From the NCBI RefSeq assembly GCF_015841355.1, contig NZ_CP064908.1, forward strand, positions 2,852,001-2,916,000: 64,000 nucleotides of DNA. The letters are read 5' to 3'. How positions within the stretch are numbered: position 1 is the first letter of the stretch; each line of letters begins with the position of its first letter. The notes beneath the pieces are model-generated. The model did not search any database, was not told where the DNA came from, and saw only the letters and a program-made list of their open reading frames with translations. Position numbers and translations under genes: made by a program. The stretch is from Synechococcus sp. CBW1107. GTDB lineage: Bacteria; Cyanobacteriota; Cyanobacteriia; PCC-6307; Cyanobiaceae. Shown piece by piece: positions 52,424 to 63,523 of the stretch.

Positions 52424-52556
52424 GGGGCCCGCCCGTGAGGCCAGCGTTGCGGGCCTTCGACGCACAAATTACCGAGATGGGCCCGGCAAGACCTATCTCG
52501 GCCCCTGCTCGGTCAGGATCACAGCACGTTGAAGTCCGCTCCAGACTCTCCGGCCC

Positions 52557-52979
52557 ATGACCACGATCCTCTGCCACTACGAGGGTGACCTGCGCTGCAG
52601 CGCCAGCCATGGTCCATCGGGCTCCGCGCTCAGCACCGACGCCCCCACCGACAACCAGGGTCTGGGGGAGCGGTTCTCGCCCACCGACCTGGTGGCCACC
52701 GCCCTGGCCACCTGCATCCTGACGATCATGGGCCTCGTGGCTGAGCGCCACACCATCGCGCTCCAGGGCTGCACCGCCCGGGTCGAGAAGACCATGACCA
52801 CCGGTGGCGTGCGCCAGATCGAGCGGCTCACGGTCTGGGTGGCCCTTCCGGCCGGTCTCGCGCCGGACCAGATCCGTCTGCTGCAGCGTGCCGCCGAAGG
52901 CTGCCCGGTGAAGCGCAGTCTCGAGGGCTCGGTCGCCATGGAGCTGCACTGGCAGACGCTGGCGGCAACGGACGCCTGA
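52557..52979 (+). CDS. OsmC-family protein
   Basis: A 140-residue OsmC/Ohr-type protein with the two reactive cysteines in the expected contexts: FSPTDLVATALATCILTIMG and RAAEGCPVKRSLEGSV. The family reduces organic hydroperoxides; the short length and LVAERHTIALQG segment are closer to OsmC-like than to Ohr. ATG at 52,557. Confidence 0.88.
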   Translation: MTTILCHYEGDLRCSASHGPSGSALSTDAPTDNQGLGERFSPTDLVATALATCILTIMGLVAERHTIALQGCTARVEKTMTTGGVRQIERLTVWVALPAGLAPDQIRLLQRAAEGCPVKRSLEGSVAMELHWQTLAATDA

Positions 52980-53018
52980 GGCGCCGAGCCATGCTTGAGC
53001 TCTTCGGCCTTCCTCCCC

Positions 53019-54557
53019 ATGCCCCAGACGGGTCAGGCCCTCGAGCGCCTGCGTGAGCACCTCCACCAGACCCGGCTGCTCGGTTCGATCAGCAGCGCGC
53101 TGTATTACGACCAGAACACGGTGATGCCGGCGGCCGGTGCCGACTGGCGCGGCCAGCAGCTGGCCCTGCTGGCGGGCCAGCTGCACGAGCGCCAGAGCAG
53201 CGAGCACTACGCGGATCTGGTGGCGGCGGCCGAAGCCGAACTGGATGCGGCCGCCCCCGCGCGCACGCGGCGGAATCTGCAGCTGCTGCGCCAGGAGCTG
53301 GAGCGGCAACGCAGCCTGGATCCCCAGCTGGTGGCCTGCCTGGCCAGGGCCCAGTCCCGGGGCAATGCCGTCTGGCAGGAGGCGCGGCGCAGCAACGCGT
53401 TCGCCGTCTTCGCGCCCGCACTGGTGGAGTTGCTGCAGCTGCGGCGTGAGCAGGCCGCTCAGCTGGCGCCGATCGAACCGGCCGGCCGCAGTCCTTGGGA
53501 GATCCTCGCCCAGCCCTTCGAGCCCGACGTCAGCAAGGCTCGTCTTGTGGAGCTGTTCGCCCCCCTGAGCGCAGGGATCCCGCCCCTGCTGGAGCGGGTG
53601 CTGGCTTCATCCCCTGCGGCGGCGGCCAGCCCCTCGCCCAGCGCCAGGGCCATTCCGGAGACGCAGCAGGAGAGCCTCTGCTCCGAACTGCTCGAGAGCT
53701 GGGGCTACGACCCCACCCGCTGCCAGCGCTCGCGCTCGGCCCATCCCTTCTCCTGCACCCTCGGCCCGGCCGACTACCGCATCACCACGCGGGTGGTGCC
53801 CGATCAACCCTTCTCCGCCTTCCTGGCCACCGCCCATGAATGGGGCCACTCCCTCTATGAGCAGGGCCTCCCCCGCAGCGATGACCACTACTTCCCCTGG
53901 CCCCTCGGCGAAGCCACCTCGATGGGAGTCCATGAGTCGCAATCGTTGTTCTGGGAGTGCCGGGTGGCGCGCAGCCAGGCCTTCGCCGCCCGCTGGCATC
54001 CCCGCTTCTGCGGGGCCCTGGGCCATGATCCCTGGGGTGGCAGCCATGGCTTCTGGCGAGGGCTCAATCCGATGCGGCCCGGCCTGATCCGGGTGGAGGC
54101 CGACGAGCTCACCTACTGCCTCCACATCGTTTTGCGCTTCGAGCTGGAACTGGCCCTGGTGGAGCAGGAGCTGCCGGTGGAGGAGCTGCCCGAGCTCTGG
54201 AACCGGCGCATGGCTGAACTGCTGGGCCTCAGGCCCCAGCGGGATGCCGAGGGTTGCCTGCAGGACATCCACTGGGCCGAAGGTCTCTTCGGCTACTTCC
54301 CTTCCTATGCCCTCGGCCATCTGATCAGTGCCCAGCTGGCCGAGACCATGGAGCGGCAACTCGGGCCGATCGAGTCGGCGGTGGGCGACGCCCGGGAACG
54401 TCAGCTTCAGCACTGGCTGGGCGAGAACGTCTGGCCCCTGGGCCGCTCCGTCAACGGGGAGGAGCTCGTGGCCCGGGTCAGCGGAGCGCCCCTCAGCGCC
54501 GGCCCGTTCCTGCGCTACCTCGAAGGCAAGGTCGATCGGCTGCTGGAGTCCACCTGA
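53019..54557 (+). CDS. M32-family carboxypeptidase
   Basis: A 512-residue zinc carboxypeptidase of the Taq/M32 family. The zinc site is AFLATAHEWGHSLYEQGLPR (HExxH), and the third ligand lies in MGVHESQSLFWECRVARS. Further family motifs are LNPMRPGLIRVEADELTYCL and LFGYFPSYALGHLISAQL. The start could also be the TTG at 52,995. Cytoplasmic peptide degradation is the likely role. Confidence 0.92.
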   Translation: MPQTGQALERLREHLHQTRLLGSISSALYYDQNTVMPAAGADWRGQQLALLAGQLHERQSSEHYADLVAAAEAELDAAAPARTRRNLQLLRQELERQRSLDPQLVACLARAQSRGNAVWQEARRSNAFAVFAPALVELLQLRREQAAQLAPIEPAGRSPWEILAQPFEPDVSKARLVELFAPLSAGIPPLLERVLASSPAAAASPSPSARAIPETQQESLCSELLESWGYDPTRCQRSRSAHPFSCTLGPADYRITTRVVPDQPFSAFLATAHEWGHSLYEQGLPRSDDHYFPWPLGEATSMGVHESQSLFWECRVARSQAFAARWHPRFCGALGHDPWGGSHGFWRGLNPMRPGLIRVEADELTYCLHIVLRFELELALVEQELPVEELPELWNRRMAELLGLRPQRDAEGCLQDIHWAEGLFGYFPSYALGHLISAQLAETMERQLGPIESAVGDARERQLQHWLGENVWPLGRSVNGEELVARVSGAPLSAGPFLRYLEGKVDRLLEST

Positions 54558-54625
54558 GTCAGCCAGCGGCGGTTCAGCCGTCCTGGCATCCGTAGGATGC
54601 CGCCGCAGCCGCTTCGCGACGCCCC

Positions 54626-55213
54626 ATGGCGAACATCGACCACGCCCCCAGCCGCACCATGCTCAACCTGCTGCATGTGCTGCCGGCGTTCGCCGATGAG
54701 GCTGAACTGAGGCTGAATGCGATCGTCGAGCTCAACTCGATGACGATCAACAAGTACGAGCTGATCACCGAAACCGGGCATCTCAAGCTCGACCGGGTGG
54801 GCTACTCCTCGCTCTCCTACCCCTTCGCCTACGGCTGCATCCCCCGCACCTGGGACGAGGACGGCGATCCGCTCGACATCGAGATCGTCGGTGTGACCGA
54901 ACCGCTGGTGCCCGGCAGCCTCGTGGAGGCCCGCATCATCGGCATCATGACCTTCGATGACGGCGGCGAAGTGGACGACAAGGTGATCGCCGTGCTGGCC
55001 GATGACAAGCGCATGGATCACATCACCAGCTACGAGCAGCTGGGCGACCACTGGCTCAAGGAAACCCAGTACTACTGGGAGCACTACAAGGATCTGAAGA
55101 AGCCCGGCACCTGCAAGGTCAACGGGTTTCTCAACACCCAGGAGGCGGTGCGGATCATCAAGGAGTGCGAAGCCCGCTACCTCGAGACGATTGACGCCAA
55201 ACTGGTGAACTGA
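54626..55213 (+). CDS. ppa: inorganic pyrophosphatase
   Basis: A 195-residue family I pyrophosphatase. Conserved blocks are VELNSMTINKYELITETGHL, LDRVGYSSLSYPFAYGCIPR, TWDEDGDPLDIEIVG (metal-binding Asp residues) and DDKVIAVLADDKRMDHITS. Hydrolyses pyrophosphate from biosynthetic reactions. The sequence is complete. Confidence 0.95.
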   Translation: MANIDHAPSRTMLNLLHVLPAFADEAELRLNAIVELNSMTINKYELITETGHLKLDRVGYSSLSYPFAYGCIPRTWDEDGDPLDIEIVGVTEPLVPGSLVEARIIGIMTFDDGGEVDDKVIAVLADDKRMDHITSYEQLGDHWLKETQYYWEHYKDLKKPGTCKVNGFLNTQEAVRIIKECEARYLETIDAKLVN

Positions 55214-55308
55214 ATCGTTCTGCGCGTTCGTCGATCCTGTCCACAGTGCCGACCCACAGCACAGCCATTCGACCCACAGTCTTGATCCACTGCCTTTCGA
55301 TCCACAGC

Positions 55309-56019
55309 ATGCGCTCCAACCACTCCCGTCTGCTGCAGGCCCCGGCCGCCGCACTCGCTGCAGGCCTGCTCACCGGTCTGGCCGGCTTCGGTGCCGCCGC
55401 GTCGTCGCCGGCTCTGGCCAGTGGCAGCGGCATCCTCACCCCCACCGCCCCGATCCCCAGCGCTCCGGCGACCACCCCGCCGGCCACCTCCGCTCCGGCA
55501 CCCGCTCCTCCGGCGGTCGGCAGTCCGGCCGCGGTGCTCCAGGCCGACCCCGCCCCCGCGGCTGAGACACCGTCCACTCCAGCGGCTCCGGCGGCTCCCC
55601 AGGCGGCTCCCGTGACCAACTCCAGGATCCTGCTGGCCCTGGGCAAGCGCGAGATCCGTCTGGAGCGGGATGGCAAGGTCTACGGGCCCTGGCCGGTGGC
55701 GATCGGTGATCCCGCGACACCCACACCTGTGGGCACCTTCAGCGTGATCAACAAGGTCACCAACCCCCAGTACGTGAGCACCAAGTCCGGGCAGAAGAAG
55801 GGCGTGATCGGCCCGAATGGCCCGCTTGGCGACCGCTGGATCGGCTTCAAGACCAAGGGAGCCAATCAGTTCGGCATCCACGGCACCCCCAACGCCTGGT
55901 CCTGGACCGTGAGTTCCCGCTCAGCCGTCACCAACGGCTGCGTGCGCATGTTCCACGACCATGTGCGCAAGCTGTTCGAAATGGTGGAGGTGGGAACGCC
56001 CGTGGTCGTGGTGAAGTGA
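55309..56019 (+). CDS. L,D-transpeptidase (YkuD domain)
   Basis: A 236-residue exported protein. A signal-like N-terminus is followed by a Pro/Ala/Thr linker (residues 45-100). The YkuD domain has the catalytic His in FGIHGTPNAW and the nucleophile Cys in SAVTNGCVRMFHDHVRKLFE. It would cross-link peptidoglycan or attach proteins. ATG at 55,309 chosen; an earlier Met at 55,246 is not in a plausible signal context. Confidence 0.9.
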   Translation: MRSNHSRLLQAPAAALAAGLLTGLAGFGAAASSPALASGSGILTPTAPIPSAPATTPPATSAPAPAPPAVGSPAAVLQADPAPAAETPSTPAAPAAPQAAPVTNSRILLALGKREIRLERDGKVYGPWPVAIGDPATPTPVGTFSVINKVTNPQYVSTKSGQKKGVIGPNGPLGDRWIGFKTKGANQFGIHGTPNAWSWTVSSRSAVTNGCVRMFHDHVRKLFEMVEVGTPVVVVK

Positions 56020-56026
56020 GCTGAGC

Positions 56027-58006
56027 TCAGCTCCGCAGCTGGCGGGCGAGGGCCCTGGCCATGCCATCCCGGCTGGCCAGGCCCAGCAATGCCGTCGTCG
56101 GCAGACCGCTGTTGGGCAGCCCGGCCGGTAACTGGGCGGGACCAGGCCCGCCGACATGGAAGATCGGCACCTGGCGCAGGCCATTGGGCACCAGCTGGTC
56201 CTCGAGCTGGGCCAGGTTCGCCTGATCGGGCAGCCAGAGCAGGTCGGAGCGGCGGCACGCCTCCAGCGGCAATCCGTCCTCCCCGTGACCGGCACTGATC
56301 GCCCGCTGCAGGTCGATCAGCGTCACCACCCCGATCACCCAGCCGTCGCGCTCCACCACCAGGCAGTGGCCGTGGGCTTCGATCAACTGCCCCAGGGCCT
56401 CCCTGGCCGGGGTGGCGGCCTTGAGCACCAGCGGTGCCTCCGCTTCCAGGGCCTCCAGCACGGTCAGCGAGGCGAGCTCCTGACGCCGTTCCTCCTCGGC
56501 CGGATCCGGACCCAGCAGCCCGGGATCCGCCAGCCCCTGCCAGCGCTCCACCAGCACGGCGCTCAGGCCGGTGGCGGCCATCAGCGGCAGCACGATGCGG
56601 ATGTCGTGGGTGAGCTCGAAGAGCAACAGCAGCGCCGTCAGCGGCGCCCGGGCACTGCCCGCCAGCACGGCCGCCATGCCCACCATGGCGTAGGCCGGTG
56701 GTTCCGCCACCGGCAGGCCGAAGCCGCCGTCCCCCAGCAGCTGTCCGTAAAGGTTGCCCAGCACGGCACCCAGGAACAGGGCCGGCGCGAAGCCCCCGCC
56801 CACGAACCCGGTGGCATTGCTCAGGCCCGTGGCCAGCAGCTTCACCACCAGCAGGGCCGCCAGGGTGGTGAGCGCCACCCCCCCCTCACTGCCGAGCAGG
56901 GCCTCGATCGTGTCGTAGCCGACCCCCAGGACCTGAGGAAAGCCCAGGGCCAGCACGCCCACGGCGAGGCCGCCGAGGCCATTGACCAGCCACAGGGGCA
57001 GACGGGCGAACCACTGCTGCACAGGTTCGCTGCGCCCGGCCGAAAGCAGGCTCACCAGCACCCAGGACATCAGGCTGGCCACCAGCCCCAGGCCCAGGTA
57101 GAGCGGCAGTTCCAGCGGTGAGCGGACCTCATAGACCGGCAGACGGAAGATCGGTTCATCGCCGAGGCACAGCTGGGTCACCAGCGAGGACGCCACCGCC
57201 GCCACCAGCACCGCCCGCAGGCTCGGCCGTCCGGGGATCGCGCTGTAGGCCCCTTCGAAGGCGAAGAACACACCGGCGATCGGCGCCTTGAAGCCCGCGG
57301 CCAGGCCAGCCGCCACGCCCGCCGCCACCAGGGCCTTCTGGGATTCGGGCGGCAGCCGTCCCCGCAGTCCCACCCACAGGCCCAGGTTGCCGCCGCTCTC
57401 CACGCTCGGCCCCTCGGGTCCGAGCGAAGCGCCGCTGCCCAGACTCAGGGAAGCCGCCACCAGGCGCAGCGCCGGCAGACGCGGCAGGGCCGGCGCAGCC
57501 CCGTCGGCCATGGCCATCAGGCTGGGCAGGCTGGGGCCCAGGTCACGGCCCAGCTGACGCAGCAGTCCCACCGCCACGCCACCCAGCAGAGGAGCGATGA
57601 CCACGGGCCAGGAGGCCAGCCAGCCGGCCGGTCCGATCGGCGGAAGGGGCGTGGGCTCCGGCAGGGGCGCCGGTGGAGGCGGCAGAAAGCCGATCCCTCC
57701 CAGGCCGATCTGCAGCAGGGCCTTCAGGGGTGTGCCGGACTCAGGATCCGGGGCGTTGAACACCTCCACCGTGGCCGGATCCAGCTGATGCGGACTCACC
57801 AGATCGAGCACCCACTCCACCAGGGTGCCGAACAGGAAATTGTTGATGAAACCCAGCAGGTAATGGAAGCCCACCACGGCCAGACCGGTGAGCAGGCCCA
57901 CCAGCGCAGCCCAGGCCAGCAGGCTCCACTGAAAGGGGAGCCCGCGGGTGTCACCCTCCAGAGGTGCGGCGGACCCTGCCTCAGGCTTCGGGCCTGACCT
58001 CTGCAA
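56027..58006 (-). CDS. ClC-type chloride channel/transporter with CBS domains
   Basis: A 659-residue protein. It has a ClC membrane domain with [20 protein letters not shown] (its GPEGP includes the gating Glu), [20 protein letters not shown] and [20 protein letters not shown]. Two CBS-like repeats follow from about residue 530 ([40 protein letters not shown]). The gating Glu suggests a proton-coupled exchanger rather than a pure channel. The start is uncertain: TTG at 58,006 overlaps hemC by 26 bp, and the longer open frame to 58,105 runs inside hemC. Confidence 0.88.
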   Translation of the reverse strand: MQRSGPKPEAGSAAPLEGDTRGLPFQWSLLAWAALVGLLTGLAVVGFHYLLGFINNFLFGTLVEWVLDLVSPHQLDPATVEVFNAPDPESGTPLKALLQIGLGGIGFLPPPPAPLPEPTPLPPIGPAGWLASWPVVIAPLLGGVAVGLLRQLGRDLGPSLPSLMAMADGAAPALPRLPALRLVAASLSLGSGASLGPEGPSVESGGNLGLWVGLRGRLPPESQKALVAAGVAAGLAAGFKAPIAGVFFAFEGAYSAIPGRPSLRAVLVAAVASSLVTQLCLGDEPIFRLPVYEVRSPLELPLYLGLGLVASLMSWVLVSLLSAGRSEPVQQWFARLPLWLVNGLGGLAVGVLALGFPQVLGVGYDTIEALLGSEGGVALTTLAALLVVKLLATGLSNATGFVGGGFAPALFLGAVLGNLYGQLLGDGGFGLPVAEPPAYAMVGMAAVLAGSARAPLTALLLLFELTHDIRIVLPLMAATGLSAVLVERWQGLADPGLLGPDPAEEERRQELASLTVLEALEAEAPLVLKAATPAREALGQLIEAHGHCLVVERDGWVIGVVTLIDLQRAISAGHGEDGLPLEACRRSDLLWLPDQANLAQLEDQLVPNGLRQVPIFHVGGPGPAQLPAGLPNSGLPTTALLGLASRDGMARALARQLRS

Positions 58007-58934
58007 AGATCTCCTCCAGAATCTCGCCGGCACCCTGGCTGCGCAGCAGCTGGGCGAGGCTGTTGCCGATCGCTTCGGGATCCTGCTGAGGGCCCCGGGC
58101 CTCATCCCGGATCAGACGCAGGCCATCGAGGCTGGCCACCATCCCGGTGAGGACCAGCTCCTCCCCCTCGAAGCGGCTGTTCACGCCGATCGGCACCTGG
58201 CAGCCGCCCTCGAGCTGGCGCAGGAAGGCCCTCTCCGCCAGACAGCGGCGGGCCGTGGGGAGGTGCTCCAGCACCTTGATCTGCTCCAGGACCGCGCTGT
58301 CACCCTGGCGGCACTCGATGCCCAGGGCCCCCTGGCCCACCGCATGCAGGGAAATCGAGGGATCGATCAGGGCGTCGATGCGCTGGCCCAGACCCAGCCG
58401 CCCCAGGCCGGCGGCCGCCAGGATCAGGCAGTCGTACTCGCCGGAATCGAGCTTCTCGAGGCGGGTGATCACGTTGCCGCGCACGTCCTTGAACTGGAAG
58501 TGGGGGAAGTGGTGGCGCAGCTGGGCCAGGCGCCGCAGCGAGCTGGTGCCCACCACGCTGCCTTCCGGGAGGGTGTCGAGGCTGCAGCCCCGGTGACGAT
58601 CATGCAGCACCAGCGCATCGGCGGGGTCCTCGCGCTCGGTGATGCAGCCGAGCATCAGCCCATCGGGAAGGTTGGTGGGCAGATCCTTGAGGCTGTGGAC
58701 GGCGATGTCGGCCCGGTCCACCAGCATCTGGGCCTCCAGCTCCTTGGTGAACAGGCCCTTGTCACCGATCTTGGCCAGAGCCACATCGAGGATCTTGTCG
58801 CCCTGGGTGGCCATCGCCTCGATGCTGATCTCCAGGCCCGGATGGGCCCTGCTCAGCTCATCGCGCACCCAGTGGGTCTGCACCATCGCCAGCTGGCTGC
58901 GGCGGGAGGCGATGCGCAGAGTGGTGCCAGCCAT
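57981..58934 (-). CDS. hemC: porphobilinogen deaminase (hydroxymethylbilane synthase)
   Basis: A 317-residue enzyme of tetrapyrrole synthesis. [72 protein letters not shown] and the cofactor-binding Cys in [14 protein letters not shown] are all intact. The dipyrromethane cofactor attaches to that Cys. Feeds heme and chlorophyll, central for a phototroph. The stop overlaps the predicted start of the ClC gene. Confidence 0.96.
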   Translation of the reverse strand: MAGTTLRIASRRSQLAMVQTHWVRDELSRAHPGLEISIEAMATQGDKILDVALAKIGDKGLFTKELEAQMLVDRADIAVHSLKDLPTNLPDGLMLGCITEREDPADALVLHDRHRGCSLDTLPEGSVVGTSSLRRLAQLRHHFPHFQFKDVRGNVITRLEKLDSGEYDCLILAAAGLGRLGLGQRIDALIDPSISLHAVGQGALGIECRQGDSAVLEQIKVLEHLPTARRCLAERAFLRQLEGGCQVPIGVNSRFEGEELVLTGMVASLDGLRLIRDEARGPQQDPEAIGNSLAQLLRSQGAGEILEEIFAEVRPEA

Positions 58935-59029
58935 CAATCGATTCCTCAGCCCGGCCGCGTGGCCGTTGAACAGCGGTCAAGCCTAAGGACTGGCCGGCCT
59001 GTCCCAGTCCAGGACAGGCTGCACCGTGA

Positions 59030-59479
59030 TCAGCCGAAAAAGTCGAGCGGCAGGGGTCCCCAGGTGCCGGTGGCCTCCGGATGGCTGTCGCTCTGCCCGC
59101 CGATCAGCAGCCCCTCGCCAAGGCCGCTCTCCGCCCGCAGCAGATAGCGGCCGGTGCGCTGATTCCCCTTCAGGAACACCGGCCCCTCCACCAACGCCTC
59201 GCTGTCGGCCTGCAGGGGGCTCCAGCCAAGGGCGGTCTCGCAGGAACGCAGGGCGGCCACGGCGGCCTGGGCTGAAGGCGCCATCACGCCGATGGTGAAC
59301 CAGTCACAGGCCGCCAGACGGACCTTCAGCTCCCGGGCCAGGGCCTGGCGCTGGTCCGCATCGAGGCTGGGGGCGCTGCGCTGACCCAGCAGGCTGGCGA
59401 GATCGACCGGCGGCTGATCGGAGCCGTCCCGGCGATCCCCGCCGGCGGAGGGGCTGGGGGCTGCGGTGCTGCTGGTCAT
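59030..59479 (-). CDS. DUF1824 family protein
   Basis: A 149-residue cyanobacterial protein. LKVRLAACDWFTIGVMAPSA, VAALRSCETALGW, GPVFLKGNQRTGRYLLRAES and GLGEGLLIGGQSDSH match DUF1824. Function is unknown, but the family is nearly restricted to cyanobacteria, which supports the organism call. Confidence 0.85.
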   Translation of the reverse strand: MTSSTAAPSPSAGGDRRDGSDQPPVDLASLLGQRSAPSLDADQRQALARELKVRLAACDWFTIGVMAPSAQAAVAALRSCETALGWSPLQADSEALVEGPVFLKGNQRTGRYLLRAESGLGEGLLIGGQSDSHPEATGTWGPLPLDFFG

Positions 59480-59495
59480 GACGGCCTGCTCTGGC

Positions 59496-60236
59496 TCAGC
59501 CACTCTGACGGTCGGCGCAGAAGCGCAGGCTCGTGAGGCAGATGCTCAGCCAGATGAAGCCCACGGCCGCCCCCGCGATGATGTCCGTGAGCCAGTGCAC
59601 CCGGCAGTAGAGGGTGCTCACCCAGATCAGCCCCACCCAGAGGGCCGAGCCCAGCACCAGCGGACGACGCAGCTGCGGATAGCGCTCGGCCAGGATCGTG
59701 CACATCAGGAAATAGAAGACCACCGCGCCGGCGGCATGGCCGCTGGGAAAGCTGCGGCCGATCACCTCCACCAGCCGTCCGAGGGGCCTGGCCCGATCGA
59801 ACTGGGGTTTCAGCCAGCGATCCACGATCAGCAGGATGCCGCTGGTGCCGATCGCCAGCCAGATCAGCTGGTTCCACGAGCGCTTGATCGTCAGGAAGAT
59901 CAGGGCCGCCAGCACCAGCATCGCCGTGAAGCGGGTGCCGCTCACCTGGTACACGACCACCAGAACGCGGCCGAGGCTTTCGGGGATGCGCTCCCCAAGC
60001 CAGGCCAGCACGGCCTCATCGAAGACCGGCTCCTGCTGACTGAGCACGACCTGCTCGATCAGGATCACCACCAGGGCCGCCAGTCCGCAGAGCAACAGAC
60101 GCAGCGGGCCGAACAACCGGAACCAGCGGCGGATGGCGGCAGGTGTCGGTGCGGTGAAAATCGGGGATGGGGTTCGGATCAAGTGACCAGCCGATCGGAT
60201 CGTTGGTGATCTGGAGCACTCATCGTGCCCGACCAT
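59496..60236 (-). CDS. PAP2-type membrane phosphatase
   Basis: A 246-residue membrane phosphatase. The three signature blocks are WLKPQFDRARPLGRLV, SFPSGHAAGAVVFYFL and STLYCRVHWLTDIIAGAA (catalytic His/Arg/Asp). Helices flank the blocks. It likely removes phosphate from lipid pyrophosphates such as undecaprenyl diphosphate. The start is uncertain: an ATG at 60,236 overlaps the preceding gene by 17 bp, and a TTG at 60,182 would begin at LIRTPSPIF. Confidence 0.85.
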   Translation of the reverse strand: MVGHDECSRSPTIRSAGHLIRTPSPIFTAPTPAAIRRWFRLFGPLRLLLCGLAALVVILIEQVVLSQQEPVFDEAVLAWLGERIPESLGRVLVVVYQVSGTRFTAMLVLAALIFLTIKRSWNQLIWLAIGTSGILLIVDRWLKPQFDRARPLGRLVEVIGRSFPSGHAAGAVVFYFLMCTILAERYPQLRRPLVLGSALWVGLIWVSTLYCRVHWLTDIIAGAAVGFIWLSICLTSLRFCADRQSG

Positions 60237-62001
60237 CGCTCCCGGGGCCGCGCGGGACACGCCAGAGCTGATGGCCACTCCGGCTCTCCAGCAGCCTCGC
60301 CCCCGGCAGGGTGCGGGGCAGATCCCTGAGTCGGTGTTCCTCTCCGAAGATCAGCACACTGTCGGCCGCTGAGCCAGGAGCCGGGGGTTGGCTGAGGGCA
60401 TCGCGGGCACCCTCGGGGCTGTCGAGGAACACGGCCTGACGGCCGCTGTAGAAGACCACGCTGTAGCGCTTGTAGCCCACCACCCAGAGCGGTTCGCCGG
60501 GGGCGGCCAGGGCTCCGGCCCGCTCGGCCAGCTCGCGCACGGGCCGCTGGCGCTGGCTCTCCATCAGGGGCGCCAGGGGAGGCACCACCACAGCCAGCAG
60601 GAGCAGCATGGCGGCCAGATCCGGCAGCCACAGGGCCCTGGGCCTGCCGGGGCGCAGCAGCAGGACGACCAGGGCGATGGCGCTGGCCGCCAGGATCAGG
60701 GCCAGCGCCACGGGCAACCCGGAGCGGCTCAGGGCCTCGGCGAAGCCGGGATAGGCCGGATCCGTGGCGGCCCAGCGTGGTGCCAGGGCAGCCGCCGGGG
60801 CCAGGGCGGCGAACACCAGAGCGTTGACCCAGGCGCTCCAGCGCTGGGGACGGTCCGGTTGGACGGGAGTGAGCCCATCGCTGCCGCCATCGGCCGCAGG
60901 GGCGACACTCGCCAGCGGAAACCAGTAGAGGGCCAGCAGCAGGGCCGTGGCCGGCACCAGAGGGAGGATGTAGCCCGCCAGCTTGGTGGCGGCGGCGGAG
61001 AAGAACAGCAGCACCACCAGGAACCAGATCAGGCCGAAGAACGCCAACTGGGCCTGGGGAGGCTGACGGCGCCAGGCCTTCAGCTGCCAGAAGCGCAGGC
61101 GCACCAGGGCCACGGGCAGATGGAACGACCAGGGCAGCAGCAACAGCAGCACCCAGGGCAGGTAGAAGTGCCAGGGGCCGGCGTGGCGGTAGAGCACCGA
61201 GGTGAACCGCTGGATGTTGCTGAACCCGAAGAATCCGCCCAGAAACGCCATGCCATGCGCCTGGGCCGCCAGCACATACCAGGGAAGGACCACCACCAGG
61301 AAGATCAGCGCGACCCGCAGCCACGGCAGCCGCCGCATGTAGGCGATCAGCTGGCCCTGGGCGACGAGGAACACCAGCGCCACCAGTCCCGGCAGCACCA
61401 GGCCCACGGGTCCCTTGGCCAGCACCGCGATGGCACTGAACAGGGGCATCGCCACGAAGCCCAGGTGGCGGGCCGTGCTGCCGGAAGGCTGGCTGTAGCT
61501 GAGGAAGAAACCGAACAGGCTCAGGGCGATGGCGCTGGCCAGGAACATGTCGGTGACGGAACTGCGGCCCCAACCGATCCAGCCGGGGTTGAGGGCCAGC
61601 AGGGCCGCCCCGAAGGCGGCCCTCTGCCAGCGTCGGCGCAGACCCTCCTCAGCGCTGGCGCTGACCCAGAGCAGACCGAAACCCGCCAACACCACGGCGC
61701 TGGCCGCCAGGGCCACCGGCAGGCGGGCGGCCCACTCGCTCACGCCGAAGAGACGGAAGCTGAGGGCGACCATCCAGTACCCCCAGACGGGGTAGTCGAA
61801 GAAGAGCTCGCCATTCCAGACGGGGGTGATCCAGTCCCCCCGCTCGACCATCTGGTGGCCCACCTCCACGAACAGGGCCTCGGTCTTGTCCATCAGCGAG
61901 AGGCTGCCCAGGTTCTGAAAGAACGCCAGCCAGCACAGCAGCAGATACCCGAGCCCACTCACGAGCCAGAGCCGGCGCTGATCGCGCTCCAGCCAGTCCA
62001 T
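60220..62001 (-). CDS. GT39/ArnT-type glycosyltransferase
   Basis: A 593-residue integral membrane transferase from the ATG at 62,001; a start at 62,046 is possible. The N-terminal loop has NLGSLSLMDKTEALFVEVGH and the following VWNGELFFDYPVWGYWM of the family (acidic catalytic residue in the loop). About a dozen helices follow, then a soluble C-terminal domain (SVVFYSGRQAVFLDSPEGA). Such enzymes use lipid-linked sugars to glycosylate proteins or lipids. Substrate not known. Confidence 0.85.
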   Translation of the reverse strand: MDWLERDQRRLWLVSGLGYLLLCWLAFFQNLGSLSLMDKTEALFVEVGHQMVERGDWITPVWNGELFFDYPVWGYWMVALSFRLFGVSEWAARLPVALAASAVVLAGFGLLWVSASAEEGLRRRWQRAAFGAALLALNPGWIGWGRSSVTDMFLASAIALSLFGFFLSYSQPSGSTARHLGFVAMPLFSAIAVLAKGPVGLVLPGLVALVFLVAQGQLIAYMRRLPWLRVALIFLVVVLPWYVLAAQAHGMAFLGGFFGFSNIQRFTSVLYRHAGPWHFYLPWVLLLLLPWSFHLPVALVRLRFWQLKAWRRQPPQAQLAFFGLIWFLVVLLFFSAAATKLAGYILPLVPATALLLALYWFPLASVAPAADGGSDGLTPVQPDRPQRWSAWVNALVFAALAPAAALAPRWAATDPAYPGFAEALSRSGLPVALALILAASAIALVVLLLRPGRPRALWLPDLAAMLLLLAVVVPPLAPLMESQRQRPVRELAERAGALAAPGEPLWVVGYKRYSVVFYSGRQAVFLDSPEGARDALSQPPAPGSAADSVLIFGEEHRLRDLPRTLPGARLLESRSGHQLWRVPRGPGSDGRAR

Positions 62002-62116
62002 CCATCCCTGAGTGATCACCACACCATCCGGCAAGGAACAGGACACAAGCCTGCACCTTCGCCCGGCGCAGGGCCGCAGCGGAGCGTGGTCTCAGGCGAG
62101 CGGGATCAGGTGATGA

Positions 62117-63523
<1,407 letters not shown>
